64,000 nucleotides of DNA from Fluctibacter corallii (lineage in GTDB: Bacteria > Pseudomonadota > Gammaproteobacteria > Enterobacterales > Alteromonadaceae): the NCBI RefSeq assembly GCF_025751585.1, contig NZ_JAOWKX010000006.1, forward strand, positions 75,099 through 139,098. Direction: 5' to 3'. Positions 9,104 to 17,626 of the stretch are shown here, piece after piece. The stretch's first letter is position 1; every line of letters begins with the position of its first letter. The notes under the pieces were generated by a model. That model worked only from the letters and a program-made list of their open reading frames with translations. It had not been told where the DNA came from and ran no database searches. A program made the translations under genes and the position numbers.

Positions 9104-9386
9104 AAAAAGCGCTTTTCTCTTAACCTGATTTGCGCCTTACCTGGCATTGTCTCTATCTTCGGTCGGTTGCAGCCTGCCCCCACATTTTGCAATTCGACCG
9201 ATCCTTCTTTTCCTATTTTTTGCAGATCAAGAGAGAAATGTTTCTTTGATGAAAGGCAAAAAAGCACTTTTCTCTTAACCCGATTTGTCGCTCACAGCAT
9301 TGTCTCTTTCTATCACCGCCTGCCCCCACATTAGGTGATAACTCTATCTTGCTAGATTGCAGCCTGCCCCCGCATGTGCGTATCTA
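9104..9386. repeat. Tandem unit with three hairpins sharing one C-rich loop
   Basis: The flagellin 2-3 spacer carries a duplicated unit: AAAAAAGCRCTTTTCTCTTAACCYGATTTG at about 9105 and 9258 (key bases only; the two copies differ at the R and Y), each followed by GCATTGTCTCT and then a hairpin. Three hairpins have unrelated stems but one loop core, GCCTGCCCCCRCAT. A is at 9159-9201 (TCGGTCG/CGACCGA plus TTGCA/TGCAA), B at 9311-9340 (TATCACC/GGTGATA) and C at 9353-9386 (TAGAT/ATCTA). No protein gene is convincing here. On the minus strand the loop reads ATGYGGGGGCAGGC. Changing stems around a fixed loop imply selection on structure plus loop sequence, as RNA or as single-stranded DNA. Confidence 0.6.
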
Positions 9387-9406
9387 ACCTATTGATTTTT
9401 ATCATA

Positions 9407-10237
9407 TTACCCTCCCAGCAGACTCAATGCAGCTTGTGGTCTTTGGTTTGCCTGACTCAACACCGTTGTACTCGCCTGTTGAATAATTTGCCAGCGGGTC
9501 AGTTCTGCCGTTTCGGTGGCAAAATCTGTATCACGAATTCGCGATCTTGCCGCAGACACATTCTGCGAAATATTGCTCAAGTTTCGAATTGTGGATTGAA
9601 AACGGTTTTGTATTGCACCGAGATCGGCACGCTTTGCATCAACGATTGAAATCGCTGCATCAACAAAAGTCATAGCAGCTGATGCCTGAGGTGCAGTGGC
9701 AACAGAGACATTTTGTCCATTGAACAAGCCCGAAGCGCCGTATCCACCAGTTCTGGAAATATTTACACTGATAAATTGGCCCGCATTTGCGCCCACCAAA
9801 AATACCGCAGAATAATTCCCAACAAGAATGTCTACACCACCGAACTGTGAGGTTGTCGCTATACGGCTGATCTCTAGTTTCAGTGCAGATACTTCTTTTT
9901 GAAGCGCAAGACGGTCACTTGACGAATTAATCCCGTTTTGTGACTGCACCGCCAAGACACGAATACGTTGCAATGCAACCGTGATTTCCTGGAGTGCACC
10001 TTCAGCCGTTTGCGATAGTGAAATGCCATCATTTGCGTTTCTCACTGCCATGTCCAATCCCATAATCTGAGATGTCATGCGGTCAGAAATCTGCAAACCG
10101 GCAGCATCGTCTTTCGCACTGTTAATGCGAAAGCCTGAGGATAGACGCTCAAACGCTGTGTTGAGCTCTGTATTAGACGTGAATAGTTGACGACGAGCGT
10201 TCAACGAAGACACGTTCGTATTAACGTATAAACTCAT
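9407..10237 (-). CDS. Flagellin paralog 3 (FliC family, class B)
   Basis: A 276-residue flagellin, nearly identical to paralog 2 in its D0/D1 ends ([25 protein letters not shown] end). Differences are concentrated in the short centre ([26 protein letters not shown]). The ribosome-binding site CGTTAGGAGA precedes the ATG. A sigma28-like site with a 15-nt spacer lies about 170 nt upstream. The 3' spacer lacks an ordinary terminator and instead contains the three shared-loop hairpins described at 9104-9386. Confidence 0.94.
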   Translation of the reverse strand: MSLYVNTNVSSLNARRQLFTSNTELNTAFERLSSGFRINSAKDDAAGLQISDRMTSQIMGLDMAVRNANDGISLSQTAEGALQEITVALQRIRVLAVQSQNGINSSSDRLALQKEVSALKLEISRIATTSQFGGVDILVGNYSAVFLVGANAGQFISVNISRTGGYGASGLFNGQNVSVATAPQASAAMTFVDAAISIVDAKRADLGAIQNRFQSTIRNLSNISQNVSAARSRIRDTDFATETAELTRWQIIQQASTTVLSQANQRPQAALSLLGG

Positions 10238-10403
10238 TTTTTTCTCCTAACGATTTTATTTCACGTTAACGGCATGTATTTTTATTATTTGCTATTAACG
10301 TTGACACTTTCGTGTCATGTAACGTTCTGATTTTTATTGCTTTTATGACGTTACTTTGTAGGCCTGCTTGTTATTATTTTTGTATCAGTGCCTTATGCTC
10401 TGG

Positions 10404-10431
10404 TTATCGTTAGGATGTAAAAATTCCTTTA
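10404..10431 (-). promoter_or_regulatory. Sigma28-like promoter of flagellin 3
   Basis: Minus strand: TAAAG, 15 nt, AACGATAA. The spacer is one base longer than the 14 nt seen in front of the other flagellins and the -10 box is one base off, so this promoter may be weaker. The implied leader is about 160 nt. Confidence 0.5.
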
Positions 10432-10487
10432 GAAAAAAATTTAACTATTTTTTAATATCTATATTTTTCAATAACTTAAATAAATAA

Positions 10488-10506
10488 GGCCAGCGTAGTG
10501 CTGGCC
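10488..10506 (-). terminator. Terminator-like hairpin after flagellin 4
   Basis: A perfect GGCCAGC/GCTGGCC stem with a 5-nt loop, followed on the minus strand by TTATTTATTT. The T-run is broken, so termination may be partial. A further hairpin directly after the flagellin 4 stop (ATCACGCTC/GAGCGTGAT, 10561-10590) adds to the folded 3' end. Confidence 0.6.
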
Positions 10507-10509
10507 TCT

Positions 10510-10538
10510 GCTCAAATGTGTTAGGAGAGAAATTGAGC
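10510..10538 (-). promoter_or_regulatory. Flagellin 3'-UTR hairpin with RBS-complementary loop (copy 2)
   Basis: Stem GCTCAA/TTGAGC around a 17-nt loop that reads TCTCCTAAC on the minus strand. It is placed between the stop of flagellin 4 and its terminator, like copies 1 and 3, with a different stem. Confidence 0.5.
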
Positions 10539-10600
10539 TAAAAAGTGTTATTTTTGAAATATCACGCTCAATTGAGAGAGCGAGCGTGATTTCTCAATAA

Positions 10601-11425
10601 TTATCCTAGCAGCGACAATGCTGACTGAGGACGCTGGTTCGCCTGAGACAGAACTGTCTGGCTTGCCTGCTGAATGATCTGGTTTCGCGTTAACTCTGCG
10701 GTTTCAGATGCAAAGTCAGTATCTTTGATACGTGAACGTGCACCCGCAACGTTTTCAGAGATGTTGCTCAAGTTACGAATGGTTGACTGGAAACGGTTTT
10801 GAAGCGCACCCAAATCAGCTCGCGCTGAACCAATCGTCGAAATCGCCGCATCTACCGCAGTTAGCGTAGCTGATGCTTGCGCAGCTGTGGCAACAGAGTT
10901 GGTCGACAACCCTAAACCAGACGTACCGTAACCGCCTGAACGAGACAAGTTAACGCTAATTGTTTGACCACCATTCGCACCCACTAGGAATGCCGCAGAG
11001 TAGTCACCCTTAAGTAAATCAACACCCGCGAACTGTGTAGTTTGCGCTACACGCGAAATTTCTGTTTTGAGTGCAGACACTTCTTTTTGAAGTGCAGCAC
11101 GGTCAGCAGATGTGTTGATACCGTTTTGTGATTGCACTGCTAACTGACGGATACGTTGCAAGCTAGAAGTCACTTCTTGCATTGCACCTTCCGCGGTTTG
11201 CGTAAGTGAAATCGCATCGTTCGCGTTACGAACAGCTTGATTCAAACCCTGAACCTGAGATGTCATTCGATCAGTAATCTGCAAACCTGCAGCATCGTCA
11301 GCTGCTCGGTTGATACGGAAACCTGATGAAAGACGCTCGAAAGACGTATTCAATCTTTGCGACACATCAAATAATTGACGCTGTGCATTCAAAGATGAAA
11401 CGTTAGTGTTTACATACATTGACAT
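10601..11425 (-). CDS. Flagellin paralog 4 (FliC family, class A)
   Basis: A 274-residue flagellin starting [20 protein letters not shown] and ending [10 protein letters not shown]. It has the class A markers ([33 protein letters not shown]). Paralogs 4, 5 and 6 share most residues and an architecture of sigma28 promoter, about 130-nt leader with a conserved hairpin, and short ribosome-binding site (here AAGAGG). Multiple flagellins in one filament are common in Vibrio-type polar flagella, where one copy is usually essential and the rest auxiliary; which copy dominates here cannot be told from sequence. Confidence 0.95.
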   Translation of the reverse strand: MSMYVNTNVSSLNAQRQLFDVSQRLNTSFERLSSGFRINRAADDAAGLQITDRMTSQVQGLNQAVRNANDAISLTQTAEGAMQEVTSSLQRIRQLAVQSQNGINTSADRAALQKEVSALKTEISRVAQTTQFAGVDLLKGDYSAAFLVGANGGQTISVNLSRSGGYGTSGLGLSTNSVATAAQASATLTAVDAAISTIGSARADLGALQNRFQSTIRNLSNISENVAGARSRIKDTDFASETAELTRNQIIQQASQTVLSQANQRPQSALSLLG

Positions 11426-11436
11426 GGTACTACCTC

Positions 11437-11468
11437 TTACACTCTCAGTCCGACCTATCAGCCGGCAA
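11437..11468 (-). promoter_or_regulatory. Flagellin 5' leader hairpin (flagellin 4)
   Basis: Minus strand: GTTGCCGGC, loop, GTCGGACTGAGAGTGTA, about 12 nt before the start codon. The stem is CCGGC/GTCGG (one G-U pair). The same block with compensating stem changes precedes flagellins 5 and 6. This points to a conserved RNA structure near the ribosome-binding site. Confidence 0.6.
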
Positions 11469-11554
11469 CTAACGAATGTCAGTTGAAACTACACTGGTAG
11501 TGCAATCACCAAATTGTTTAGAAATGGAGATTGGCACTGGCCTCTCATTTAAGG

Positions 11555-11581
11555 TTATCGCCTGATTAAAAAATAACTTTA
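11555..11581 (-). promoter_or_regulatory. Sigma28 promoter of flagellin 4
   Basis: Minus strand: TAAAG, 14 nt, GGCGATAA, the same spacing as for flagellins 1, 5 and 6. It is followed about 10 nt later by the shared leader motif GAGAGGCCAGTG. Confidence 0.8.
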
Positions 11582-11800
11582 GGCAAATAATTGCCTTTTT
11601 GAGCCAAAACGGTAATTATTTGCCCTAATAAGTTTAACGTATTGTTTTAATTAGATTTTATTAAATGCATTTTTTTACCACAAGGTAAAAAAATGCGGAA
11701 AGTTATCGCCTCATGCAAAAAATGAATAAAAATATTCATTCAGTAACACGACATTATTCCCTTTTTGGAACAAAAATGATCTAAAAAGGTGATTTTCAAT

Positions 11801-11825
11801 AAAAAGCCAGACGTAAAGTCTGGCT
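11801..11825 (-). terminator. Intrinsic terminator of flagellin 5
   Basis: Minus strand: AGCCAGAC, 5-nt loop, GTCTGGCT, then TTTTATT. Just before it a GCACAT/ATGTGC hairpin (11832-11859) occupies the place where flagellins 2, 4 and 6 carry the RBS-complementary hairpin, but its loop lacks TCTCCTAAC. Confidence 0.85.
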
Positions 11826-11872
11826 CAGTTTGCACATATCAGTGACTAATCACATGTGCGCGTTGTATCTTA

Positions 11873-12697
11873 TTATCCAAGTAGCGAAAGTGCAGCCTGG
11901 GGACGCTGATTTGCCTGAGACAATACAGTCTGACTCGCCTGCTGGATTATCTGATTACGTGTGAGTTCCGCAGTTTCTGTCGCAAAATCAGTATCTTTGA
12001 TACGTGAACGTGCACCAGATACGTTTTCAGAGATATTACTCAAATTACGAATCGTTGATTGAAAACGGTTTTGAAGCGCACCTAAGTCAGCTCGCGTTGA
12101 ACCAATTGTAGAAATAGCCGCATCTACTGCTGCTAATGTGGCAGACGCTTGCGCTGCGGTTGCAACAGAGTTCGTTCCAAGACTCAGGCCAGACGTACCA
12201 AATCCGCCAGTACGAGATAGGTTAACAGAAATCGTCTGACCACCGTTTGCGCCAACAAGGAATGCCGCTGAGTAGCCACCAGTAAGTAGATCTACACCCG
12301 CAAATTGTGTGGTTTGCGCAACACGTGAAATTTCAGTTTTAAGTGCAGACACTTCTTTTTGCAGTGCGGCACGGTCAGCTGACGTGTTAATACCATTTTG
12401 AGATTGCACGGCTAGCTGACGAATTCGTTGTAGGCTAGATGTTACTTCTTGAAGCGCACCTTCGGCCGTTTGGGTTAAAGAAATTGCGTCATTCGCATTT
12501 CTTACCGCCTGATCCAATCCCTGGATTTGAGATGTCATACGGTCGGTAATTTGTAAACCTGCCGCATCATCTGCCGCACGGTTGATTCGAAATCCTGATG
12601 ATAAACGTTCAAATGACGTATTCAAACGCTGAGACACGTCGAATAGTTGACGTTGTGCGTTTAAAGATGAAACGTTGGTATTTACATATAAAGACAT
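11873..12697 (-). CDS. Flagellin paralog 5 (FliC family, class A)
   Basis: A 274-residue flagellin ([20 protein letters not shown] start, [10 protein letters not shown] end) closely similar to paralog 4. Substitutions fall mainly in the central segment ([23 protein letters not shown]). A sigma28-type promoter and the covarying leader hairpin lie upstream; a well-formed terminator lies downstream, so it is probably a single-gene transcript. Confidence 0.95.
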   Translation of the reverse strand: MSLYVNTNVSSLNAQRQLFDVSQRLNTSFERLSSGFRINRAADDAAGLQITDRMTSQIQGLDQAVRNANDAISLTQTAEGALQEVTSSLQRIRQLAVQSQNGINTSADRAALQKEVSALKTEISRVAQTTQFAGVDLLTGGYSAAFLVGANGGQTISVNLSRTGGFGTSGLSLGTNSVATAAQASATLAAVDAAISTIGSTRADLGALQNRFQSTIRNLSNISENVSGARSRIKDTDFATETAELTRNQIIQQASQTVLSQANQRPQAALSLLG

Positions 12698-12710
12698 GAT
12701 ACTTCTCTCT

Positions 12711-12743
12711 TACACTCTCAGTCCGACTGACTTGGTCGGCAAC
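12711..12743 (-). promoter_or_regulatory. Flagellin 5' leader hairpin (flagellin 5)
   Basis: Minus strand: GTTGCCGAC, 7-nt loop, GTCGGACTGAGAGTGTA. Stem CCGAC/GTCGG. The flanks GTTG and GGACTGAGAGTGTA are identical to those before flagellins 4 and 6, while the stem differs. Confidence 0.6.
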
Positions 12744-12853
12744 TGGAATAATCGGCTTTGGCAAGCAAATTTGATACACCAGTTGAAACTACTCTTTATG
12801 GTGCAATCAGCCCGGTATTCACTGGGAGATTGACACTGCCCTCTCATGAATAG

Positions 12854-12880
12854 TTATCGTCGGCAGGAAAAATAACTTAA
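12854..12880 (-). promoter_or_regulatory. Sigma28 promoter of flagellin 5
   Basis: Minus strand: TTAAG, 14 nt, GACGATAA. The -35 box has one change from TAAAG and the spacing is conserved. Confidence 0.75.
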
Positions 12881-13054
12881 ATGAAATTTGCCATTTTTTA
12901 TCAAAAGGCGGTAGAAACATGCCTTAAGCGCCAAATATCCTGTAAACACTGAGCTGACAGGCAGGCAAAGTTTTGCCAAATTACTGATTAAGATTAAATG
13001 GATGGAGATAACGTAGTAAAATAGAAGCTAAAGATAAATTTAAGCATGAAGTGA

Positions 13055-13079
13055 GAAAAAGGCCGAATCAAGTCCGGCC
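13055..13079 (-). terminator. Intrinsic terminator of flagellin 6
   Basis: Minus strand: GGCCG, short loop, CGGCC followed by TTTTT. It lies about 95 nt after the flagellin 6 stop, directly after the RBS-complementary hairpin. Confidence 0.75.
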
Positions 13080-13082
13080 AAC

Positions 13083-13109
13083 CGCTCGTACGTTAGGAGA
13101 GAGTGAGCG
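13083..13109 (-). promoter_or_regulatory. Flagellin 3'-UTR hairpin with RBS-complementary loop (copy 3)
   Basis: Stem CGCTC/GAGCG around a loop reading TCTCCTAACGTA on the minus strand. The core matches copies 1 and 2, while the stem is different. Confidence 0.5.
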
Positions 13110-13174
13110 AAACTCTCAAACGGGTAAGGTTAATCACGAATTCACTACCTCCTGACGCCCTCACCCGCGAGATC

Positions 13175-13999
13175 TTATCCTAATAACTGCAACGCAGCCT
13201 GTGGTCGCTGGTTTGCCTGCCCCAAAACGGTTTGGCTCGCCTGCTGAATGATCTGGTTACGTGTTAGCTCTGCAGTCGTTGCCGCAAAGTCAGTATCACG
13301 AATTCGTGAACGTGCGCCCGATACGTTTTCAGAAATATTACTTAAGTTTCGAATGGTTGACTGAAAACGGTTTTGTAGTGCACCCAAATCAGCGCGCGTG
13401 GCACCAATTGTTGATATTGCAGAATCCACGGCTGTCAGCATTGCTGATGCATTGGCTGCCGTTGTAACGGTATTCGTACCTAAATTCAGACCAGACGTAC
13501 CGAAACCACCAGAGCGCGACAAGTTAACGCTGATTGTTTGACCACCATTTGCTCCAACAAGGAATGCAGCAGAATAGCCTCCGGTTAATAAGTCTACCCC
13601 TGCAAATTGCGTGGTGGTCGCGACACGAGAAATTTCGACTTTCAGCGCAGATACTTCTTTTTGTAGCGCTGCACGGTCAGCAGAGGTGTTGATGCCGTTT
13701 TGTGATTGCACGGCAAGCACACGAATACGTTGTAAGCTGTTTGTCACCTCTTGCAGCGCACCTTCAGCAGTCTGTGTTAGTGAAATCGCATCATTTGCGT
13801 TTCTTACAGCCTGATCAAGGCCTTGAACTTGAGATGTCATTCGGTCAGTGATTTGCAAACCCGCAGCATCATCTGCAGCACGGTTAATACGAAAACCTGA
13901 TGATAAACGTTCAAATGACGTGTTAAGTCTTTGCGTAACATCAAATAATTGACGTTGCGCATTCAAAGACGACACGTTAGTGTTGACATATAATGTCAT
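13175..13999 (-). CDS. Flagellin paralog 6 (FliC family, class A)
   Basis: A 274-residue flagellin, first in transcription order of the six. Start [20 protein letters not shown], end [10 protein letters not shown]. It diverges slightly from paralogs 4 and 5 in the C-terminal helix ([20 protein letters not shown]). It has the strongest ribosome-binding site of class A (TAGGAGA) and its own sigma28 promoter, leader hairpin and terminator. Confidence 0.95.
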   Translation of the reverse strand: MTLYVNTNVSSLNAQRQLFDVTQRLNTSFERLSSGFRINRAADDAAGLQITDRMTSQVQGLDQAVRNANDAISLTQTAEGALQEVTNSLQRIRVLAVQSQNGINTSADRAALQKEVSALKVEISRVATTTQFAGVDLLTGGYSAAFLVGANGGQTISVNLSRSGGFGTSGLNLGTNTVTTAANASAMLTAVDSAISTIGATRADLGALQNRFQSTIRNLSNISENVSGARSRIRDTDFAATTAELTRNQIIQQASQTVLGQANQRPQAALQLLG

Positions 14000-14010
14000 G
14001 GGAAGTCTCC

Positions 14011-14040
14011 TACACTCTCAGTCCAGCATTCGCTGGCAAC
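14011..14040 (-). promoter_or_regulatory. Flagellin 5' leader hairpin (flagellin 6)
   Basis: Minus strand: GTTGCCAGC, GAAT loop, GCTGGACTGAGAGTGTA. Stem CCAGC/GCTGG, a fully compensated change relative to CCGAC/GTCGG before flagellin 5. TAGGAGA follows immediately, so the hairpin ends about 25 nt before the start codon. Confidence 0.6.
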
Positions 14041-14124
14041 CGAATACAATCCGGTGGTTTAATAACACTAAATAGAACAACAACTTACAAAGTAGGATGT
14101 TGTTACTGGCTCTCTCGTTTATGT

Positions 14125-14151
14125 TTATCGACGGTCAAAAAAAAGCCTTTA
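14125..14151 (-). promoter_or_regulatory. Sigma28 promoter of flagellin 6
   Basis: Minus strand: TAAAG, 14 nt, GTCGATAA, identical in boxes and spacing to the flagellin 1 promoter. Confidence 0.8.
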
Positions 14152-14258
14152 ACATATTTTGCCGCTATTTTGTGCCTTGAGGCAGAGACTTGCCGTTTTG
14201 AATGATTTAAGCCTATGATTTTATTAAAGATCAGAAAAGCTCGGGAGATGTGAAAAAA

Positions 14259-15167
14259 ATGCAAATAAAATCAATAACCGCCGTCGGACGACGTGATCAA
14301 CACAATGGATTTACCGATCTTTGTTACTTTAACAATCAACTATTTTGTTGCTACAGAGAGGCGACGAATCATGTTAGCCGAGATGGCAACATTCGCATTT
14401 TAACCCTTGATTTGAGTGGTAATGTGGTCGCAGAAAACCAAATCAATTGGTGGCAATGTGATCTTCGTGATCCGAAGTTAACCATTACGCCAGACAATCA
14501 ACTTTTACTCATCGCGTATGCACGCACGCAGAGTGAAAGTAAGCCCGTATGTTGGAGCTCTGCCGATGGCACGAGTTGGTCGTCTCCACGCTTTTTCGGT
14601 GACGCATACTGGTGGCTTTGGCGTATTCGGTGGCATCAAAACCAGGCGTATGGGTTAGCGTACAACCGCTCAGCCCAAGCCATTCATTTATATCAAGGTC
14701 ACCCGAAGCGTCGCTTCTACTGCTTCGAGAAAAATGTATTGAGTAAAGAAAAACAAGGTTTAGGGTATCCGAATGAAAGCGATATGATGTTCGATTCGTT
14801 GGGTACATGCTACGCGCTGGTAAGACGCGACGCAGATACTTGCACAGCCCAATTAGGCATTGCGTCTGCGCCTTTTAAAAAATGGACATGGCACGATCTG
14901 CATCAGTATATCGGTGGCCCTGTGATGTTGCCGCTAGATGATAACTATTGCCTCGTAGCGGGAAGGCAATGGGAATACGACCAAATAAGCACTGCCATTT
15001 GGACGTTAAACTTAAAAGACAAATCACTTACCCACTTGATCACATTGCCCTCTGCCGGCGATTGCAGCTATCCAGGGCTCGTTAAGGTGAACGATACACT
15101 CTATGTGAGCTACTATTCGTCACATGAAGGCAAAACTAATGTGTATCTTGCTCAACTCGCATTGTAG
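14259..15167 (+). CDS. Sialidase-fold (BNR/Asp-box) beta-propeller protein, cytoplasmic
   Basis: A 302-residue protein with sialidase-like motifs: CYREATNHVSRDGNIRI near residues 31-47 (compare R-E...H.S.DG in sialidase-like propellers), DLRDPKL near 68-74, an Asp-box variant SSADGTSW at 100-107 and a second half of WD-type strands with NESDMMFD. There is no signal peptide, so it should act in the cytosol. GTG at 14250 is possible, but GGGAGA at 14243-14248 is spaced correctly only for the ATG at 14259. It is transcribed opposite to the flagellins, between them and a glycosyltransferase, in a locus that also makes a nonulosonic acid (pseB, Maf). A role in trimming or sensing nonulosonate-type flagellar glycans is inference; catalytic residues are not established. 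Confidence 0.55.
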   Translation: MQIKSITAVGRRDQHNGFTDLCYFNNQLFCCYREATNHVSRDGNIRILTLDLSGNVVAENQINWWQCDLRDPKLTITPDNQLLLIAYARTQSESKPVCWSSADGTSWSSPRFFGDAYWWLWRIRWHQNQAYGLAYNRSAQAIHLYQGHPKRRFYCFEKNVLSKEKQGLGYPNESDMMFDSLGTCYALVRRDADTCTAQLGIASAPFKKWTWHDLHQYIGGPVMLPLDDNYCLVAGRQWEYDQISTAIWTLNLKDKSLTHLITLPSAGDCSYPGLVKVNDTLYVSYYSSHEGKTNVYLAQLAL

Positions 15168-15211
15168 TCGGGCATGACATGATAAAGCCCAAAGATTGGT
15201 AGGGTAAGCGC

Positions 15212-16318
15212 TTATGCGGTTTTACTGTTAACGTGAGCAAGTAGCGTATCAGCGCGGTTATTCCATGTATGATTTTGCGCAATTTCGGCACGTAATATGT
15301 GCTGGATATTCACGTAACTGTCGCCATCAAGAGGGCTGAAGGAAGCTAAATTCAAATATTGCAGCGCTGGATGTATTGCGTGTTGAGCAAAAGGAACGTC
15401 ATCGATAATTGTCAATGTGCCTAATGCCAACGGCATCATCAACCTCTCATGCAGCCCCCTTTCAAAGCCAGGCGAGTTATGAAATCCGTAGCGAGCGTGT
15501 TTAATACGTAAACATAAATCAGAGAACGGCATTGCATCTTCATAATGATGAAAGTCACTCACTTCTTTATATCTAGATGCATCTGCGCCAACGACCGTCA
15601 AACGCACGCCTTTTTCTTCAGCATGGTGTAACGCCTCACGTCGCTTTTTTGCTCGTTGATAAAAATCCACAAACATGCATACGGTTTTAAGATTTTCATC
15701 TAGCGGCGTTGTGGCTGCGTGCTCGCCAATAGGCAGAATACCGATGGCTTGCATAAAGCGCGTAATTGACTGCGTGCCGTCGATCATCTCTCCCACCTGA
15801 GACCATACGGGTTCAAGTTTTTTTCGCCAGTGCATTAAAGAGAAATGGGAAGCGGGAAAGATTATTTCGTCGGTTTTGTCCTCAAAGCCTGTCACGGGTT
15901 CAGCCAACCAGTTTTCGTCTGCCGCATGAGGAAAATACAACGCATCAATACCGCAGAGTTGGCAAAACGCAGCGTGCTCTTGGTCGACACACAGCACGGT
16001 TACGTTTGCACCATAAAAGCGAGAAAACAAATGTAATGGGTGATCAACTAGCAACACATAAATCGGCTTACCAACGTGCTTCAAATAGTCGCGCTGACCC
16101 GAAACCTGTAAGTCTAAGCCTAGGCCATTAAAACTCACTACAAAGTCGAAATCGATTCCGCTTTCTAACGCTAATACAGAATCAGCAACGCACGTGTCAT
16201 TTTCTACTGATAACAATGAGACATCGATGCTTTTCTGTTTGAGGGCATCCGCTAATCCATTCACAAACGACGATACTACGCCGTAGCGGTTTTCGCCGAC
16301 CACCATCAAAGCTCTCAT
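15212..16318 (-). CDS. CgeB/GT-B-like glycosyltransferase of the flagellar locus
   Basis: A 368-residue protein with no signal peptide. The N-terminus (MRALMVVGENRYGVVSSFVNGL) and the middle segment PIYVLLVDHPLHLF suggest a GT-B Rossmann domain. The C-terminal part has KHARYGFHNSPGFERGLHERLMMPLALGTL, recognisable by NSPGFERGLHER...A.G, the nucleotide-sugar-binding E-x7-E-like motif of CgeB and related family-1-like glycosyltransferases. It lies between flgL and the flagellin array, 66 bp after flgL, and probably belongs to that operon. The most likely job is glycosylation of flagellin or hook-associated proteins. Acceptor and sugar are unknown. Confidence 0.6.
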   Translation of the reverse strand: MRALMVVGENRYGVVSSFVNGLADALKQKSIDVSLLSVENDTCVADSVLALESGIDFDFVVSFNGLGLDLQVSGQRDYLKHVGKPIYVLLVDHPLHLFSRFYGANVTVLCVDQEHAAFCQLCGIDALYFPHAADENWLAEPVTGFEDKTDEIIFPASHFSLMHWRKKLEPVWSQVGEMIDGTQSITRFMQAIGILPIGEHAATTPLDENLKTVCMFVDFYQRAKKRREALHHAEEKGVRLTVVGADASRYKEVSDFHHYEDAMPFSDLCLRIKHARYGFHNSPGFERGLHERLMMPLALGTLTIIDDVPFAQHAIHPALQYLNLASFSPLDGDSYVNIQHILRAEIAQNHTWNNRADTLLAHVNSKTA

Positions 16319-16383
16319 TCATATTCCTTTTTTGAACTGACTCAATAACACATTAAAGTGTGTCGTTTATTGTTGTAAACGTA

Positions 16384-17607
16384 CTAGATATAATCGAAAA
16401 GTGACAGCCCTGTAACCCGTGCAAAGGTAGCTTGTGCCGCTTGCAGCGCAGTTTCTTGCTTACTCAGCTCAGACACAGCTTCCGCATAATCAACATCTTC
16501 AATATCCGAACGAGCCTGCTTATTGGTAATTTCCAAATCAAGGTTAGACACGTACACAGAACTGGCAACATTTAACCTGCCACCCAATCCAGAGTTCGCA
16601 TTTGCTAGCGACACTAAACCATTATCTGTGCCCACCAATGCATCATTTAACTCTTCTCTGAACTGCTTTTCAGTCATATTGTCGTCATTCAAAGCAATGT
16701 AAAAATCGTTCAGGATTTCTGCAAAGTTTTCTTTTTCCGGAGGCTGAAGAGTAAAGTCGACGGTATTACCAGGCCCACCTGTTATATTAAACTCAATGCC
16801 TTTAAAGGTGAACGGCTCGCCAGATGTATAGCCGACTGTACCGACAGTGGCACCTGTCCCGATATTATCGATTTGTACCTGGTTTCCACCTGGCAATACG
16901 GTAATCCGATAATCATTATTCGCTGGCGTGAGTAAGTCGTAATTATCTTTATGAAATTGATCAAAAGCGGCTTGTTGCGTAATCGTTGATGAAGCACTCG
17001 TCGCAGTAGACGCTGTGATTGATGTTTTCAAACGCGCAAGTACATCTTCAAAGACTTCTTTACCATTACTATTTGCTTGAAGATTGACGTTTTCAGACAC
17101 CTGGATCTTATTAACGCCATCATCCCCTTGGTACTGGTATTTATTGCCGGTCGCTGTCGGATCGTAAATAAACGCAGGCGTACCGGTTTGATACCCTGAG
17201 AAAATATATTCACCATTAGCATTACGGCTGTTCATTAAGTCAAACACTTCATCGCGAATTTGGCCAACTTCGATTGCGATGGCCTCACGATCAATATCAC
17301 CGTAAATGCCATTTCCTGCTTGCACCATGAGTTGGCGCGCTTTGTCCATCGATGACTTGATGTTACGAAGTACCGCCTCTTCCTGATCTAACGAACTTTT
17401 AAGGAGGTCATTGTTGCGTTTAAATTGCTCAATCTGATCCAGCTCTTCAGTAAGTCGCACCACTTTCGCGGCCCCCACAGGATCATCACTAGGCCGCAGA
17501 AGTTTTTTTCCAGAAGACAGTTGCTGCTGAATGTCAGAGATATCTCCCTGATTATCCAATACAGATTTAATGCTTCTATCAAAAAGTTGATTCGTTGAAA
17601 TACGCAA
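16384..17607 (-). CDS. flgL: FlgL, hook-filament junction protein (HAP3)
   Basis: A 407-residue protein starting MRISTNQLFDRSIKSVLDNQ with the flagellin-like coiled-coil D0 domain (QQQLSSGKKLLRPSDDPVGA). It ends with a flagellin-like C-terminal helix (SDIEDVDYAEAVSELSKQE ... FARVTGLSLFDYI). It joins FlgK at the hook to the first flagellin subunits. The gene starts 19 bp after the flgK stop and is the last structural gene of the long flgG-L run, followed by the glycosyltransferase. Confidence 0.95.
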   Translation of the reverse strand: MRISTNQLFDRSIKSVLDNQGDISDIQQQLSSGKKLLRPSDDPVGAAKVVRLTEELDQIEQFKRNNDLLKSSLDQEEAVLRNIKSSMDKARQLMVQAGNGIYGDIDREAIAIEVGQIRDEVFDLMNSRNANGEYIFSGYQTGTPAFIYDPTATGNKYQYQGDDGVNKIQVSENVNLQANSNGKEVFEDVLARLKTSITASTATSASSTITQQAAFDQFHKDNYDLLTPANNDYRITVLPGGNQVQIDNIGTGATVGTVGYTSGEPFTFKGIEFNITGGPGNTVDFTLQPPEKENFAEILNDFYIALNDDNMTEKQFREELNDALVGTDNGLVSLANANSGLGGRLNVASSVYVSNLDLEITNKQARSDIEDVDYAEAVSELSKQETALQAAQATFARVTGLSLFDYI

Positions 17608-17626
17608 AGAAATGCCCTCCCGTCAC

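Noticed and set aside
9043..9267. 74-codon open frame on the minus strand in the flagellin 2-3 spacer
   Set aside because: It covers the hairpin repeats, has no convincing ribosome-binding site and a composition unlike the neighbouring genes; the repeats explain it.
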